The notes: generated by a model from the sequence alone, not told the origin. A DNA stretch of 64,000 bases from Trichobilharzia regenti (GCA_944472135.2 OX235262.1:91176903-91240902), one strand, 5' to 3'. Positions 22,746-35,330 are shown, counted from the first letter of the stretch. Made by a program: numbers and translations.

Positions 22746-23822
22746 AAAAATATCTTCTTATAAAATTGAAATCCAAGGGACTCTTTTTACAAAAGAATTA
22801 TTTCTCCTTCTCAAATATAAAAAGCATATTTCAAAGTTGGTGTGGTAAACTCCATTACAAGTACAACATGTTGGAAATGCTTTGTTTAAGTCAGTATTTC
22901 ATCTTAACACATGTAAACGTACATCCCATCTGTTTAAAAAAGTAGTTAATCCAAATTGCACACTTTTTTCCACACAATAAAGATTTTTTACTTACATTCA
23001 CATTATTTGTTGCTATATGAAAAAACCATGAACTCAATTTTAGAAAGCAGATTTTCAAATCAGTTTGTCTAGAAACTTAACGCTTTTGAATTATAATATA
23101 AATACTTAGCATAGATGCGTGTTGAATTTTCATACCATAAGTTTGAGAAAAATGTTTACACATCCTGATGAACTCCAAGAGCTTAATAAAAATAGAAAGA
23201 CACTACAAGCATATAGGGATTAATGTTACAGGTAGGTTTAATGGAATTTATCAAACTATTAGACAGCTTTGTCTGGAGTGAGTTACTTTTGTATATAGTA
23301 TAGAGAACGCTAGAAGAGACACTCCAGCTACATAAAAAGGTTGATATAACACGCTTAAAACAACCAAATGTAGCATCTGATATGATTACAACGTTCATCT
23401 AAGGATGTAATACAAAAAAAATGCAAAACCAACTGTCTGAGGGGATTTAAATCTTAGCTAACCGCCTTCGTTCAATCTATTCAAGAATATTGAGCCGAAA
23501 GCACTGTAATTTTCTCTTACAATAACTTATACTCTCACTCTTCCATGCCCAGTAATTAATAAATGCATCTTTAACTACAACTGCCTAATACATTTAGGCT
23601 TTTCGTTATTTCCCATAAGGGCATTATTATTCACCAAAAAGTTACTAATTCATATATATATATGTGCTTGTTGGTGAAGTATACGCGATTTCATATTCAT
23701 TGATAACAGTTTGCTTTTATGTTGAGTAAATGCTGAAGTTTTAAATGTCACTAATAAGTCTACGCCAAGATTTTTGTTGTTTTTAAGTAATCATGTGATT
23801 GAATCATAACCTTAGTTGGATT
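22746..23822. other. AT-rich spacer
   Basis: No recognised content; small TA run near 23,655. Confidence 0.45.
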
Positions 23823-24075
23823 TTAGATTTTCTCGCGGATTGAATGGACCGAAGTGCTCGGTCTCAGGTTGACATGTCGGCTTCTTGTGCAGATGCTTCG
23901 GTGATGTCTGGGCATGTAATCAGAAGTTAATTAGTGGACGGTGACTAGCAGTGGAATCCAGGATGCGCAGTTCATCCTATTTGGGACTTGTCATCTGGAT
24001 GTACCCCGGTGAGTGATGATGTTCCCACTGTGTCTCGAACCCAGTGACAATAGTTTCAAACGCCAGTTGACGAGA
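23823..24075 (-). mobile_element. Smα-type SINE with degenerate hammerhead
   Basis: On the minus strand: GGCGTTTGAAACTAT head, B-box-like GGGTTCGAG, GTGGGAACATCATCACTCAC, hammerhead, then the distal part with ATGCCCAGACATCACCGAAG and GCCGACATGTCAACCTGAGA. Faces the plus-strand Smα copy at 24,115. Confidence 0.8.
23956..24000 (-). ncRNA. Smα hammerhead remnant
   Basis: Stem I (ATCCAG/CTGGAT) and the AUC cleavage site are kept. The core reads AUGACAA instead of CUGANGA, the stem II end is changed and GAAA is GAAC. Probably inactive. Confidence 0.75.
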
Positions 24076-24114
24076 AAAATCAAAAATTCAACTAAATTAA
24101 TATGACCCGCTGAA

Positions 24115-24290
24115 CATGAGGGGGCTCTTGTGACTCTCGTTGTCTCGTGGCGTTTGAAACTATGGGCACTGGGTTCGAGCCTCGGTAGGAACATCATCAC
24201 TTACTGAGGAATACAGGTACACCCAGTGACAATTCCCAAATAGAAAGAAATGCGCATCTTGGATTCCACTGCTAACCACCATCCACCATA
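24115..24290 (+). mobile_element. Smα-type SINE, 3'-truncated, degenerate hammerhead
   Basis: GGCGTTTGAAACTATGGGCA, B-box-like GGGTTCGAGCCTCGG, then the ribozyme near 24,221-24,265: the CUGANGA core is broken (UGACAA), stem II is lost on its 3' side, GAAA and the AUC site are kept. Inverted relative to the neighbouring copy, with about 40 nt between the heads. Confidence 0.78.
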
Positions 24291-26315
24291 TAACCCTGAA
24301 TTATTACTTGTTCTAAATATTACATCTGATCCAGAAATGGGGTTAAATGCCTACCTATATTATTCCGTCTCACTATATGATTTCAGTATTTTGCGAAAAC
24401 GATGAAGATTATATTTCGTGATAGTTTTTAATCAGATTAAGTTGTCTTACCCAGCACATCTCATTCTTAGTTGTATCATCGTATCCACAACGACATTTGT
24501 ATAGCGTATAACCTCTCGCAATCTTGCAAGTTTTCTTGATTTGTTACATAGTATCAATTAAGTAACATATTGTGATATAGGCATTTAAGTTCATACTTGG
24601 AAACTTTAGTAACTTGTCACTTTAGACGACGGAATTTACAACTGAGTTAAGTTTAAAAAACACTTTTTTTCTCAAAAGTGAAGTTACTGTTCTTAACAAA
24701 AGTGATATTTTGAGTTCCTGCTGGTTCATCTTTTTACAACCCTGAGGAACAAACAATCATTTACCTTATGGATAAATTCAAAGTTAAAAACTAGTGACAG
24801 TACATCCTTGAGAAAGAGAGAGAAACAGGTGCACAGGTGCAGTAATTTAGAAGTATTGTAAGCTTATAGGTACTAAACAAAAATGGAGGTATGTGAGTTG
24901 TCAGCTTTTTAGTTTGGAATTTATGCAAGTCAAAAGTGATGCACTTGAATTCGCTTCAGCTGTCTGCTAGACTTACTATCTGCGGGATATACCATGGAAT
25001 TCAAGTCGATTTCATCTGCTTCAAAAAGAAGCTCGAACTGTTTAGAATACCGATATAATTTTTATGTAAATATTATAACGTAAATTCTTAAAGTTCAAAC
25101 TGAAGTGTACGTTTTTCTAATAATTGAGAAAAATTTAAATTTACAACCATGCTTAAAAATCATTTGCAAAGACTGAACCAGTGAGAGGAAGACACAAAGA
25201 AAAGCCGGTGAAAGATAATCAATTTTATTTAAACACACCATTGGTGGTATAAGCTTTTATGTTCTCTGTATATAATAATGGTACACTAAGCTAAGCTTTC
25301 AGGTCATCAGGGTGGAAATCTTCTAGTCTTCCATATTTTTGTTCCTCTGTTATTTCTTTGTGGCCTCTGATTCCCATCTTAACATAAATCAAATATAAAG
25401 CTTGCTTTTTTAAATGTCATTAACATGGTTTTAAGATTTTTCACTGACCTCATTCAGGTATGAGAAAAAAGCGTCGCATAGTACCCTTGAATATCCTATA
25501 ATTAACATAAAGTAATCTGTGAATGCATGAATCTTTCGTTTAATTCTATTGGGAGTTTATTTAATGATATATATCAGTGAATTTTAAACATTTTAAGATG
25601 TAGAAGACAATAACGTTTTTATTAAATGCATTATGTTATTTATTCTCTCGAGATTGTTTCCTTTTCTTTCTGTTATTACTTTCTACTTATAAGTTTGTTA
25701 TTCGGATAACCTTAACTTTTCATTTCCATTTCTTGTTAACTCACCTTTGATAACTCACCTACTTTAGTCAATAAAAATCTCAGTAATGGTATCACTCAAG
25801 TAGGCACTGGATTTATTGCCAACAGTACCACATTAAATGAAACAAAGTTTTGTGTAGAAAATCAAAATACATAAAATACTTATTTTGTTTTCAACAGTAA
25901 TAAAGCGAACTATTCACTAGGCTACACTGTTGACGTACTGTCAATGTTATTTAACTTGGTGATATTTATTTGCTTATAAATCTTAAAATCAATAATGTTC
26001 AAAGTTCCTATTACTTACTTACTTTGCTTTCTGAACTCAACTAGCCTATGAAATAGGGTGAAATTATTTACTCATGTTTGAAGGTTAATCAAATATATTA
26101 ATTAATAAGTGAGTCTTATCTACCTTAGCCTTGGTAAATACATTTCTTTACTAACTTGAAATTCCATTAAAGCGTCTCTATTCATGCAGTCTGTCTTAAA
26201 TTTTATTAATCATAATAAATTTGGGTGCATTCAATTGATGCACTATTCTAGAATACTGTGAACTTAACGTTAAGATTTAATAAATTTGAAATATTCCCAT
26301 ATCATGAATTAAAAG
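24291..26315. other. Large AT-rich stretch
   Basis: No recognised repeat or gene. Confidence 0.45.
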
Positions 26316-27195
26316 TTAATCTGAACGGAGAATACCCTTTTCAATAATTTCTCTTCAGGTTCTTACAATTATAAAACATAATATTTGTTGACATTACAAT
26401 AATGGCTAGTTATGCGGCGGATACATTTTTACGTAGAATAACAGATTAGTTATGGGGTGTCAAAATAAATAGTCATATTTGTGTGACAAACGTGCTAAGC
26501 TGAATTCAACTACAAAATATTGTAAAAATGGGAGACAATGGTGGTGATTAGCGAAAACGGATTTGTTAAATACAGGGTAGGAAAAACTGGCGAGCCACTT
26601 CAAGGTTATAAAAGGTGCCGAGTGAGTAAAAAATAGGCTAGCACAAAGTGGTATGCATTAAAGAGAAGATAGTAAGACAGCAATGATAGGTGTCTAAAGA
26701 AATAATGAATGTGTGAAATGAAACAGATGGATGCATATACTGAGAAAACAGATAATATCACTAATATTAACTCTGGATAGGATAAGTGAAAATTCGATAG
26801 TATTGAGAGAATGTTAGAATGAAGAGTGTCAATTATGACAAATAATAATAATTGTAATAATAAGAGAAGAAAAAACCAAGAGGGTTAATGGAAAGAGGCA
26901 CTCTTGTTGAGAAGAATAATCATTAATCCAAGTTTGTCCACTTAGGAGCGTTGTCTGGATGTGTTCATCTTGGATATAAAGTTCTGTCTTAGTCGATATG
27001 ACTGCAACAGCAACACTTGTCCGACAAATACTATTTATTTTGACACCCTGTAATTAATCTGCTATTTTACGTTAAAAGGATGTATCCGTCGCATACCTGG
27101 CCATCATTGTAACGACAACAAATATTTTATTTTACAAGTGTAAGAACCTGAGAAGAAATAATTCAAACAAATAATTTTCGTTCAGATTGATTGAA
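26316..27195. mobile_element. Element with inverted termini, unclassified
   Basis: The left arm (about 26,316-26,490) and right arm (about 27,005-27,195) are inverted copies, sharing AGGTTCTTACA, ATGGC.AG.TATGCG.CGGATACAT and GGGTGTCAAAATAAATAGT segments. The central 500 nt has no recognised ORF. It could be a non-autonomous DNA transposon or a PLE-type inverted terminal structure. Confidence 0.65.
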
Positions 27196-28075
27196 CATTA
27201 AGATTAATAAAAGGAATACATTTCATTTCATTTGACTGATATTAAGCACTTTGTTTAAGTGATGTGTAAAAATCGTGACATATATACATATATATCTTTT
27301 AACAGTCAGTTTTAAAACAATTTTGGTTGATCGCATTTTTACTTCATTGTAAAAATTCCTATTTTCGATTGTTGAAGTATTCAGTTTCACACTTGTCCTG
27401 AAAGAAGCAAAAATAATTACAAGTGGATGAAATTCAAATCTTTAAGTGTCCACTTATTTTGTGAAATTATTTTATCAATTTTTATATTTCGATTATTTAT
27501 TTCATAAGTAAAAACACAGTTATGAATAAACGGGTATTTTTTGATATTTATTTCATCCTTAAAGAAAATTAAAACTTTCTAGTTTCTTTTTGCCTAAATA
27601 TTTTCAATGGTATTCATCTTAAGTATTTCAGTGTAATAATTACGGTTACTTAAACTGTGCAAATGATTTCACCTTTTGAAATTCAAGTTGATTTCAATAA
27701 AGAAAAGCGTTAGTTCAAGGGTGAAATATCAGTCGAACTCTATAGACTCTTGGTATTTTCAATGTCTGAAATCATGAGATATTGAGATAAATTATATGTA
27801 GATTTTTAAATAAAAATTTTGTTTAATTGGTGTTTTATCATTCTTAAAGGAACTAAGCTTATATTTTTTTTGCGATATTTCAGACAAATTTAAGTGGTTT
27901 ATTGTAAACGTTGCCTTCATAATCATTCCAATAAACTTGGGTGTTTGCTGAAAACTATTTTCACATTTACTGAGGGGTAAATGCGTATCTGTGATGAATT
28001 TCATGAATTACGTAGAAATTGGTTTATATCAGCCGTACTTGATGTCAAGTCCACAAACGTATTCTGGAATTTTTT
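27196..28075. other. AT-rich spacer
   Basis: No recognised content. Confidence 0.45.
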
Positions 28076-28315
28076 TCAGATTTGTTAGCCAGGGGTGAAA
28101 TGAAGAATAACAGCAGCTCCATCCTTGAACACCATGTCAACACTGGATATCGAGTAGTCCTGCATGAATGCTTCACAGTGCTACACAGAGTCCCTCAATA
28201 TCGTACCAAAGGACTTCGAATATTCCATCCGTACATAGCTGAGTCATTGGCTATTCAGGATTTGAAACCGGACCTCTGCACTAAAAAGCACTACGTACAT
28301 TCACTATTTCATTAT
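28076..28315 (+). mobile_element. Penelope-like element, C-terminal fragment (lineage A)
   Basis: Reads SSSILEHHVNTGYRVVLHEC, FTVLHRVPQ, AESLAIQDLKPDLCTKKHYV; compare SSIIEHLVNTGH..., LAIQ..KP.LCVQKK in other copies. The YIG core is absent. The usual LPW end is lost. About 300 nt downstream (28,612-28,660) lies the conserved 3' block of this lineage. Confidence 0.75.
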
Positions 28316-28611
28316 CATTTTTATTCACATCATCCGTATTTATTACCACTCTATTACTGTTTATTAATAGCATTACGTTTTCATACAGACTTTATGTAAA
28401 AACACTTTATCGTATTCACACTAGTTCTTGTCCACTCTACAAAGTAATATTAATTAGTCATTTCCTCGCAATTATTAAGTTATACCAACTTTTGCCTCTT
28501 TTCTAAATCCCATCCAGGTTACAATTAACATTACGTAATGCGTTTTCAAGGACATTTTTTACCAGTATCTGATTAGTATTATGATTTGTTTTTTATACAT
28601 AATTACTATTG

Positions 28612-28665
28612 TACAGCTTCTGAAAATGAATCGTCGAAAAGAAAATTTTCATCGCTGTTTACGTC
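28612..28665 (+). other. PLE lineage-A 3' terminal block
   Basis: TACAGCTTCTGAAAATGAAT, CGTCGAAAAGAAAATTTTC matches blocks at 34,148-34,200, 54,100-54,150 (minus) and 57,090-57,140. Common pattern: TGTAGAATCTGATGAAG, a short hairpin, GAAAAGAA...CTCTTTGTTCAG. Confidence 0.5.
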
Positions 28666-30169
28666 TTCTCGTTAAAACTGGTTTATTGCAGGCAAAGTCT
28701 TGGAAAATTACCCAAAAGAAAGTGCAGACTTTATTCTCTGATTTAAATTTTCACCATTATCTTACAAAATCCATTAATCAAAAAAGCGGGTGAAACCTCC
28801 CAGGAGTAAATTTTTTATGTATAATGAATAGTTAAGTGTTACCTTAACAATATTATCAAAATTTTAGTTACAGGTATAATATGTCATTCTTACATAAAGA
28901 ACGAATCATTGTTTAGTGTCTTCAACTCAGTATTTCATATTTTCATTTGTATTCGTTTCTTGTATATAAGGTTAAATGAATCCGGTCCCTTAAATGGAGA
29001 TTTTATAAGTTTCCCTAATGCTTACGTATACAAATTCTGAAGATTTCTTTGTAAAACTTTCGTCATAGAATGATTAATCCATTTTATCATTTATTTTCAT
29101 ACCTAAAATGCTTGAATGTATTTCTAATTAAAAAGATATCTTTTACAAAATGGAATTAGTTTGCAATCGGAAATAAAAGTAATAATTCTCGATTGATAGA
29201 GAATTTCGATAAGGCGGATGTAGTTAGTCGCGTTTTCTTGTTCAAAACCACTATTTTTATCATTGCTTCTACAAATATTTTTATTGAACGTAATAAAAGG
29301 AGCAACTGCAGGCAAATAATTCTAAATGATACTTATAAAATCAGAGAGCCATCGCTCAACTATAGATAAGCATTCAAGGCTTAAAACTCTCCAGTTTTCC
29401 ACAGCTTTCATGTGAATAGGTGGCTAAATTTACTTACCTACTAAACTGCTGTGGAGAGATTCCCAACTGCTATAGTCTGTACTTACAATTATTAACTCAT
29501 ATGTATGACTGGATGTCTTCGGAAGCCTTTCTATCCAAAAGAATAAAGATATTCTACACAAAATTTAATTCATAACGTAATTTTGAAGGTATTTTATCGG
29601 AAAATCACCTTATACTTCATGTAAACACAGGAAGAACGTGGAACTCTAAAGTTTAATAACTTGTGTAACTTCCTTAAATATATTTCAAGCTCATTGCTTT
29701 ATTTTTCCAGGACAAGTATACTAACATAATTTTATCACATAAGACACAATCTAGAATAGCTGAAATCTACCGGAAGTTGTAGAGTTAACTCACTTTAATC
29801 AATAACTATCTAATCAGTGAACTTCGGAGAAAAGTTGTATTGATATTTGCACGACATTTTTCGTGTCCAGTCTTATGAAACTTTTATAAGTTTTACTACT
29901 TGAAGTCACACTGTAATCAGTCTTTTAAATAATTATGTGATACAAATAAAGAGTGTATATAATATCACCATTTAGAGAATATTTAATGGTTTTTATTATG
30001 TCAAGCACAAATTCAGGTAATGAGTTCAGTTAGCTTTTATTAGATTCCTGTAATTATTGACATTATGCACTAAGTTTTCGCTCCTTATTTGAAATTATAT
30101 TTAGTTATTTTTAACTGTTTTCTACTTCCAGTCTGTTTCTTATATTTTGATTATTTTTTTATTTTTGAT
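28666..30169. other. AT-rich spacer
   Basis: No recognised content. Confidence 0.45.
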
Positions 30170-30347
30170 TTACAGCTTCATTCCACACTGTATTTTTGGT
30201 ACAAGTATGGAATTTTCAGCATGGATATCGGTAGCTCAAATTTTGCAGGCCGCCCATAGATATCGGGTGTGCGTCAGCAAGGGATCGAACCTTGGACCAT
30301 GTGCATGATCGGCGAGAGTCCTTACCACTGTGCCACCGACGCACAGA
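30170..30347 (-). mobile_element. Family-3b tRNA-like SINE (second body)
   Basis: On the minus strand: GCGTCGGTGGCACAGTGGTA head with complementary ends, GGTTCGATCCCTTG T-arm, then the 3b body (CGATATCTATGGGCGGCCTG, GAGCTACCGATATCCAT) and tail ending GTGTGGAATGAAGCTGTAAA. The body differs completely from 3a although the head is the same. Confidence 0.78.
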
Positions 30348-31152
30348 ATACAGTGTCTAAATGAAGTTGGGAACCGAAAGTGATTTGTCTTCCTAAAACC
30401 TAATCAATATCAATTGTTCAGGTGTATATAGTGATTAGTGAACCGAGGGATTCAGTAATTTGGGCAATGAATGAGCTTCTCTCATATTTTCATATGTAAA
30501 TTATCAATCTGCTGAAACTATTTTATTCTTATCAATCATTTTAAGGCTCATCCAAAAACCTGATCCACGCTACCCACCAAGCAGTTTTGATATCTAACAA
30601 TACAGAAACTTGATTAGATGAAAATATTTACTGTTTTGATAGTTTTAATAATTTATTCATCTTTTCTCCATATTACATTATATGTGTAAAATGCTCAAGG
30701 GGTTTTATAGCTTGCTAAAACGCTTTTTTGTTCCTTAATTTAATTATGCAATTGCATGAATATTATTGCGTAGGACGAAGGTAATGTTCCTTATACGCAG
30801 CTAAGAGACACTTCATACCGATACATGTTGAATGTTTGAAACTGAATAGATATCATTATGACATACTTATGGCAACTTATAGTTACATTTTAGTGCTGAT
30901 CCAATTATGAAAGTATAGTTTTAAACAAAAGCTTATTGGGAACATACACATAATTATTCATAAGGGATTTGAATGTGTTTCCTAGTCTCATCGGATTTCG
31001 TCTTCAGTACTCGAAAGTCACAGCCATATAAATATATTGTGTATTTAATAGTTGATCGATTTAAGTTGTGAAATCCTAATTATTCTTTTGTAAAGTATCA
31101 GTGTTCTCATCACTACTTTATTTTTATGTCTTAATGAAAGCTAAGATTTTGT
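30348..31152. other. AT-rich spacer
   Basis: No recognised content. Confidence 0.45.
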
Positions 31153-31312
31153 GCGTCGATGGCATAGCGGTTAGGACGCTCGCCGACCATGCACATAGTC
31201 CGAGGTTCGATCCCCGGCCGACGCACTCCTTTACCTCGCTAAGCCGGAAATAATGCTGGTAAAGAGGGAAGCTAGATGTTCCACTGGGAAACGTGAAGGA
31301 AAGAAAGAAAAA
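31153..31312 (+). mobile_element. Family-3a tRNA-like SINE, shortened body
   Basis: The head at about 31,154-31,227 folds as tRNA-like: 7-nt acceptor ends GCGTCGA/CCGACGC (one mismatch), A-box-like TGGCATAGCGGTTAGGA, T-arm GAGGTTCGATCCCC. Then ACTCCTTTACCTCGCTAAGC, an internal deletion, and the tail ATGTTCCACTGGGAAACGTG. Not a functional tRNA gene as far as I can judge, because the anticodon arm is irregular. Confidence 0.82.
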
Positions 31313-32422
31313 AATCTAAAGCATACACTTGTCGTAAATAAACAATCATCACCACTAGACACGAATGTCCACCTGATATCATGAATTTGAAATATGACAG
31401 TATTGTGACTGTTTTCAACATATTTTACTAGAATTCCGTTCATTGGAAATATTTACGCCTTTATCAAGAGTGTTTTGGTAAAATCTTCCAGATTATTCTT
31501 CGTCACAGCTTCCCATCTCCTTGAGAAATGTTTTCACAGATTTTGAAATGAAACCAAAGTATCCATAGTATTATGCCGGTGAATCCACAAGTAGACAGTC
31601 ATAGCTGACGTGAATCAATGGAAAAATAGATTGCTAAATTTAATCATGCATGACACACATTCTGAAAGTTTTAGCTGTGTGAAATGCTACTGAGAATTAC
31701 ACGAGTTGACAGGAGGAAATTTAACTTTCAATACATGTATGTACATGACTTCAAGGTCCGAATAATAAATATTGCATTGAAAATGGTATTGTATCAACAA
31801 AATTATGAAACAAATTTCATTGAGCTACTGTAGTTAAACAAATTTGCAGCACACTACTTTAATTATTTGCAGTGTATCCCTATTGCTGCATATTATACAT
31901 ATACCCCAATACAGTTACTGATATGATTTTCATATGCCTTTAATGGTTATTTGTATTGTAGTATTAATGGATTTATAACTGTAAAGCCTGACGAAGAAGA
32001 ATTTGCCACAAACAACTGTTCGTTTGAAATCATGTTGTTCTGATTCAACTGAAGGATTAGATGCATTGCACTAGTTACTGACTCATGTTCCATCAAAACA
32101 TATCCAACACAGTCCTACAGAAGGTCACAAGTTAGCCCGAATAGTTCAGAGATAAGATCTATGACTGCAGCACTGGGTGACGCGGGTTCAAATCTTGATA
32201 AGGACATGATTTCCTTCATGGTAACAGATATTCTATGCTTACTGGTAAGTGCCAGCTAGCAGGAAACCTAGGTCGAATGTTTCCTACCAACTATCTCCAA
32301 CTATCTTAAATTTTCAGATCTGTTGTAAATCGTACCGATATGTCAAACATATGTCTTTCAAGCATGTTTCTGTCCACGCAATAACTGAACTATTTTCGTA
32401 TTCTCTATCAAATTTAATACAG
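31313..32422. other. AT-rich spacer
   Basis: No recognised content apart from a possible tRNA-like stretch near 32,150-32,200 (GGGTTCAAATCTTG), too degenerate to call. Confidence 0.4.
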
Positions 32423-32660
32423 TGAGCTTTTTTATTCCTTTACGCTCTCAGGGGAACATACGGCTTCCAGCTAGAGGCTTAAAGTTTCTTTAGCGGTGAT
32501 GTTTATTTTTACGGTATGGGGTTGCTAGCCTCATGCCCAACCTTCCCTCTTTACCAGTCTTACTATTGGCTTAGTGAGGTGAAGGAGTGCGTCAGCCAAG
32601 AATCGAACCCCGGACCACCTGAGTGGTCGTTGAGCATCCTGCCACTGTGCCACCAACGCA
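32423..32660 (-). mobile_element. Family-3a tRNA-like SINE, full length, with target-site duplication
   Basis: Minus-strand order: TGCGTTGGTGGCACAGTGGC head, T-arm GGGGTTCGATTCTTGG, 3a body, RTE-like tail ending in a T/A-rich run. Direct repeats TAATACAG lie at 32,415-32,422 and 32,661-32,668, as expected for target-primed insertion. Confidence 0.85.
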
Positions 32661-33679
32661 TAATACAGAGAGTGTCAACTATAATTTTTCATCACACACT
32701 CTTTATCTGGACAGAAAGTCTCGCAATGTAATTTGAAAGTTTCGCTTGCTTTGTTTTTACTATCTAGTAAGAGTTATAATGGTATGAATATGTAATCAAA
32801 ATAAGGAAAGTTAAATTCTGTATTGTTACATATACCGAATTACATGCTACCATATTGATCAAAAGGTGCTGTCATGTTGCTAGAGATCATTAAAACTGTA
32901 GTCGACCATATTATTGTGGATGAGTGGTTTTGAGGCTTAACAGAATAAAATGGTGCATATAGTTTTATAGCGTTTGGTTCACATATCGACCTAAAATATC
33001 ATTTATCATCAAATTATTTTTGTCTGAATCCATTTCATACTCCAGTAAATAAATGCTCGTGTTTAACACTTAAGTGACGCGGTAATTAGAGTAAATATTT
33101 TGTTCAGATGTGTGAATATTCATCAAACTAAGTGAGTTTATGCCTAGAGTTATACGTGAACAAAATCAATTAAAACACATCTCTTTTTTGCTCTATTTTC
33201 TTTTCTTAGCATTAAATATTAAATTTTTGATAAGCATCCTTAAATACAGTCACACTAATCTGTTCTTTCCATGAATGTCAAGAAAAAAGCTGGATGTGAA
33301 AAGCTATCATAACTCTGAGTCAACTGCTCTCTGGTCTTGAATAATAGAAATTTAATAATATTTGGTTGAAAATATATACGTTTACGTGTGTTTCGATAAT
33401 TTACATATATAGGCTTTGTGAACTGCCTATAACCAAGTAAAGAAGAACAAAATATTGATCATAAAATAACCGAAATGTAATTTCAAGTGGTTATAGTTTA
33501 ACACTGATTTTTAAAGAAAATAATATGTAAATGTGCTTTGGTGAAAATATGAATAAAGTCAACTAATAAATAACGTGTCATAAGGCGAATCTTGGATGCT
33601 AAAGAGATCTACGTAATCTTATATCCCAAAGGTATAAGAGGAAGGATAAAAGTAGTTCGAAGGAACGCATAACTGCATA
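32661..33679. other. AT-rich spacer
   Basis: No recognised content. Confidence 0.45.
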
Positions 33680-34000
33680 CACGAAGCATTATATCATACA
33701 ATAAAGGAAGATTGATTGGTAAAAGTTTTGGAAAAAGGTAAGTAAAGGTGTGGTTAAAGCCACTAACAGTTCGATAAAGGAGCATCTAGTGCAAACCGAC
33801 CACAAAGCCAGCGTGGAAGAATCCTTTTCTATAATTTACCGGGTGTCTAATAAATTGCCAAAATCATTGAAGCACCGCATGCTCCAAACAGCAGAGGCTA
33901 TTGCAATTCGGGTCAAACAACCAGTGCTCTGTGTTCAAAAGAAGCATGTCCAGCCCTTTCTACTACCCTGGCCTTCAGCGGAGACTATCAACTCATGAAT
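33680..34000 (+). mobile_element. Penelope-like element, C-terminal fragment (lineage A)
   Basis: Open frame 33,750-33,998 reads NSSIKEHLVQTDHKASVEES, FSIIYRVSNKLPKSLKHRML, QTAEAIAIRVKQPVLCVQKK, HVQPFLLPWPS. This is the part distal to the GIY-YIG core, open but lacking YIG and RT. Continues with an AT-rich 3' UTR and the lineage-A 3' block near 34,150. Confidence 0.82.
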
Positions 34001-34147
34001 TTGTAATATTAGCTTTCCTAATTTTTCTGACATTCAGCTTATTTTATGTTGATGTAATCCACTGATAGTATCATTATTGATTCGTTGTTAAGCAAACATT
34101 AATGTTGTTCATAGCACTAATTCATTCATTCACTATAATGTATATAT

Positions 34148-34205
34148 AACTATAAGGCCTGATAATGAAGTTATCGAAAAGAGTACTCTTTGTTCAGTAT
34201 CCATT
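34148..34205 (+). other. PLE lineage-A 3' terminal block
   Basis: CCTGATAATGAAGTTATC can form a 5-bp hairpin (GATAA/TTATC), followed by GAAAAGAGTACTCTTTGTTC. It ends the PLE copy at 33,680. Confidence 0.55.
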
Positions 34206-34974
34206 CTTTTGAAAAGGTAAAATGCCTTAAGTAAACTCCGATATTAAAAAATACTGTCTATGATAATTCAGATATTTATTTCTCTCTAAAAACGGAACCG
34301 AAATTCCATCATATAAAATGTAACCAAGCATGTATTTGTTTTATTTTCAACTCTCTATTTCTCATAATTTTGATTTAACTTTCAACTCATAATAGCCATG
34401 AAACTGACAGGTTTTATTCAGCTTTGTCAGTCTGAATCATTACACAATTATGTGAATTTTCATCTAGTTCGTAAATATCAAACTTTCTATTTGTTACAGT
34501 ACAAGTGAACCTTGCCTTCAGAATTTTACTGAATCCCAAAAGAAAACAGAGTCAGTATTTCCGTTCAATTAGAGTTTTTCGCATTTTCGTGTGTATAAAA
34601 ATTGGGTTTTAAAACTTGCGAAAGAAAGAAACTGAAGGAAATATAGCCGTTTGTTTACATAAGGAAATAATCCAGTTAACTGAAATTGAAGCATTTCAAA
34701 ATAATATTTCATTTTATATCTCCACTCTAAGCATGAAATAACTCAGGTATTCAGTTGTTATTAATGCTCTTTTTCATTCACCTAAATCATCTGAAAACGC
34801 AAACTAAATTTGCAAAGTCCGAGTATTTTTCGATGTTTCAATTAAGATATTACACCAAATATTAGTAACCAGTCGAAAACCAGTATTGTGTAATACAAAA
34901 CAAAGATTGATTTGAGTGTCAACATTGCTTAGCATGGCTGTAATATGTTTTCCACTAGTAATAAAGATAACACT
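34206..34974. other. AT-rich spacer
   Basis: No recognised content. Confidence 0.45.
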
Positions 34975-35065
34975 ATCCAGTCGATGATGACTAGCAGATT
35001 TGTTGACAAAGCGCATTTCATCCCATCCAGAACACATTATTTGCATGTATCTGCGACAATCCAAC
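34975..35065 (-). mobile_element. Smα-type remnant with decayed hammerhead
   Basis: On the minus strand CAGATACATGCAAA aligns with the Smα stem I strand, GGGATGAAATGCGC with its stem II end, GAAA and stem III, and ATCTGCTAGTCATCATC with the downstream segment. Core and cleavage site are lost. It faces the plus-strand remnant at 35,140. Confidence 0.6.
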
Positions 35066-35139
35066 CAATTTATAGGAGAAGATGAAATTAACTCAAACAA
35101 ATAGTAGCTGAAAGCTTTTGTAAAGTCACGGCTCTCACG

Positions 35140-35330
35140 GTCCAGTTGCCTGGTGGGTAACGCTTTGGCTTTAAAAAAGGTAGGCGTTATATTTGAGCCT
35201 CAAAGAAAACACCGTCACTCACTGGAGATTGCAGTTGCATCCAACTGGGGAATCCTAAATAGGACGAAGTGCGTGTGCTGGGTTACAGTACTGATTAGCA
35301 CCAACCGAATGACATAAGCTGAATCGTTGG
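35140..35330 (+). mobile_element. Smα-type remnant with decayed hammerhead
   Basis: Contains TTTGAGCCTCAAAGAAAACA, CCGTCACTCACTGGAGATTG, then CATCCAACTGGGGAATCC and AGGACGAAGTGCGTGTGCTG. The core reads CUGGGGA rather than CUGANGA, and GAAA is GAAG. Inactive. Second inverted Smα pair in the window. Confidence 0.7.

Noticed and set aside
28570..28793. Possible exon starting at LLKMNRRKENFHRC after a TTGTACAG site
   Set aside because: The sequence aligns with the lineage-A PLE 3' block (TCTGAAAATGAAT, CGAAAAGAAAA), so it is repeat-derived.
31153..31228. Functional tRNA gene
   Set aside because: A multicopy SINE head with an irregular anticodon region, acceptor mismatch and a SINE body following.
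34804..35100. 98-codon minus-strand frame
   Set aside because: Its middle is the decayed Smα hammerhead remnant; not a gene.
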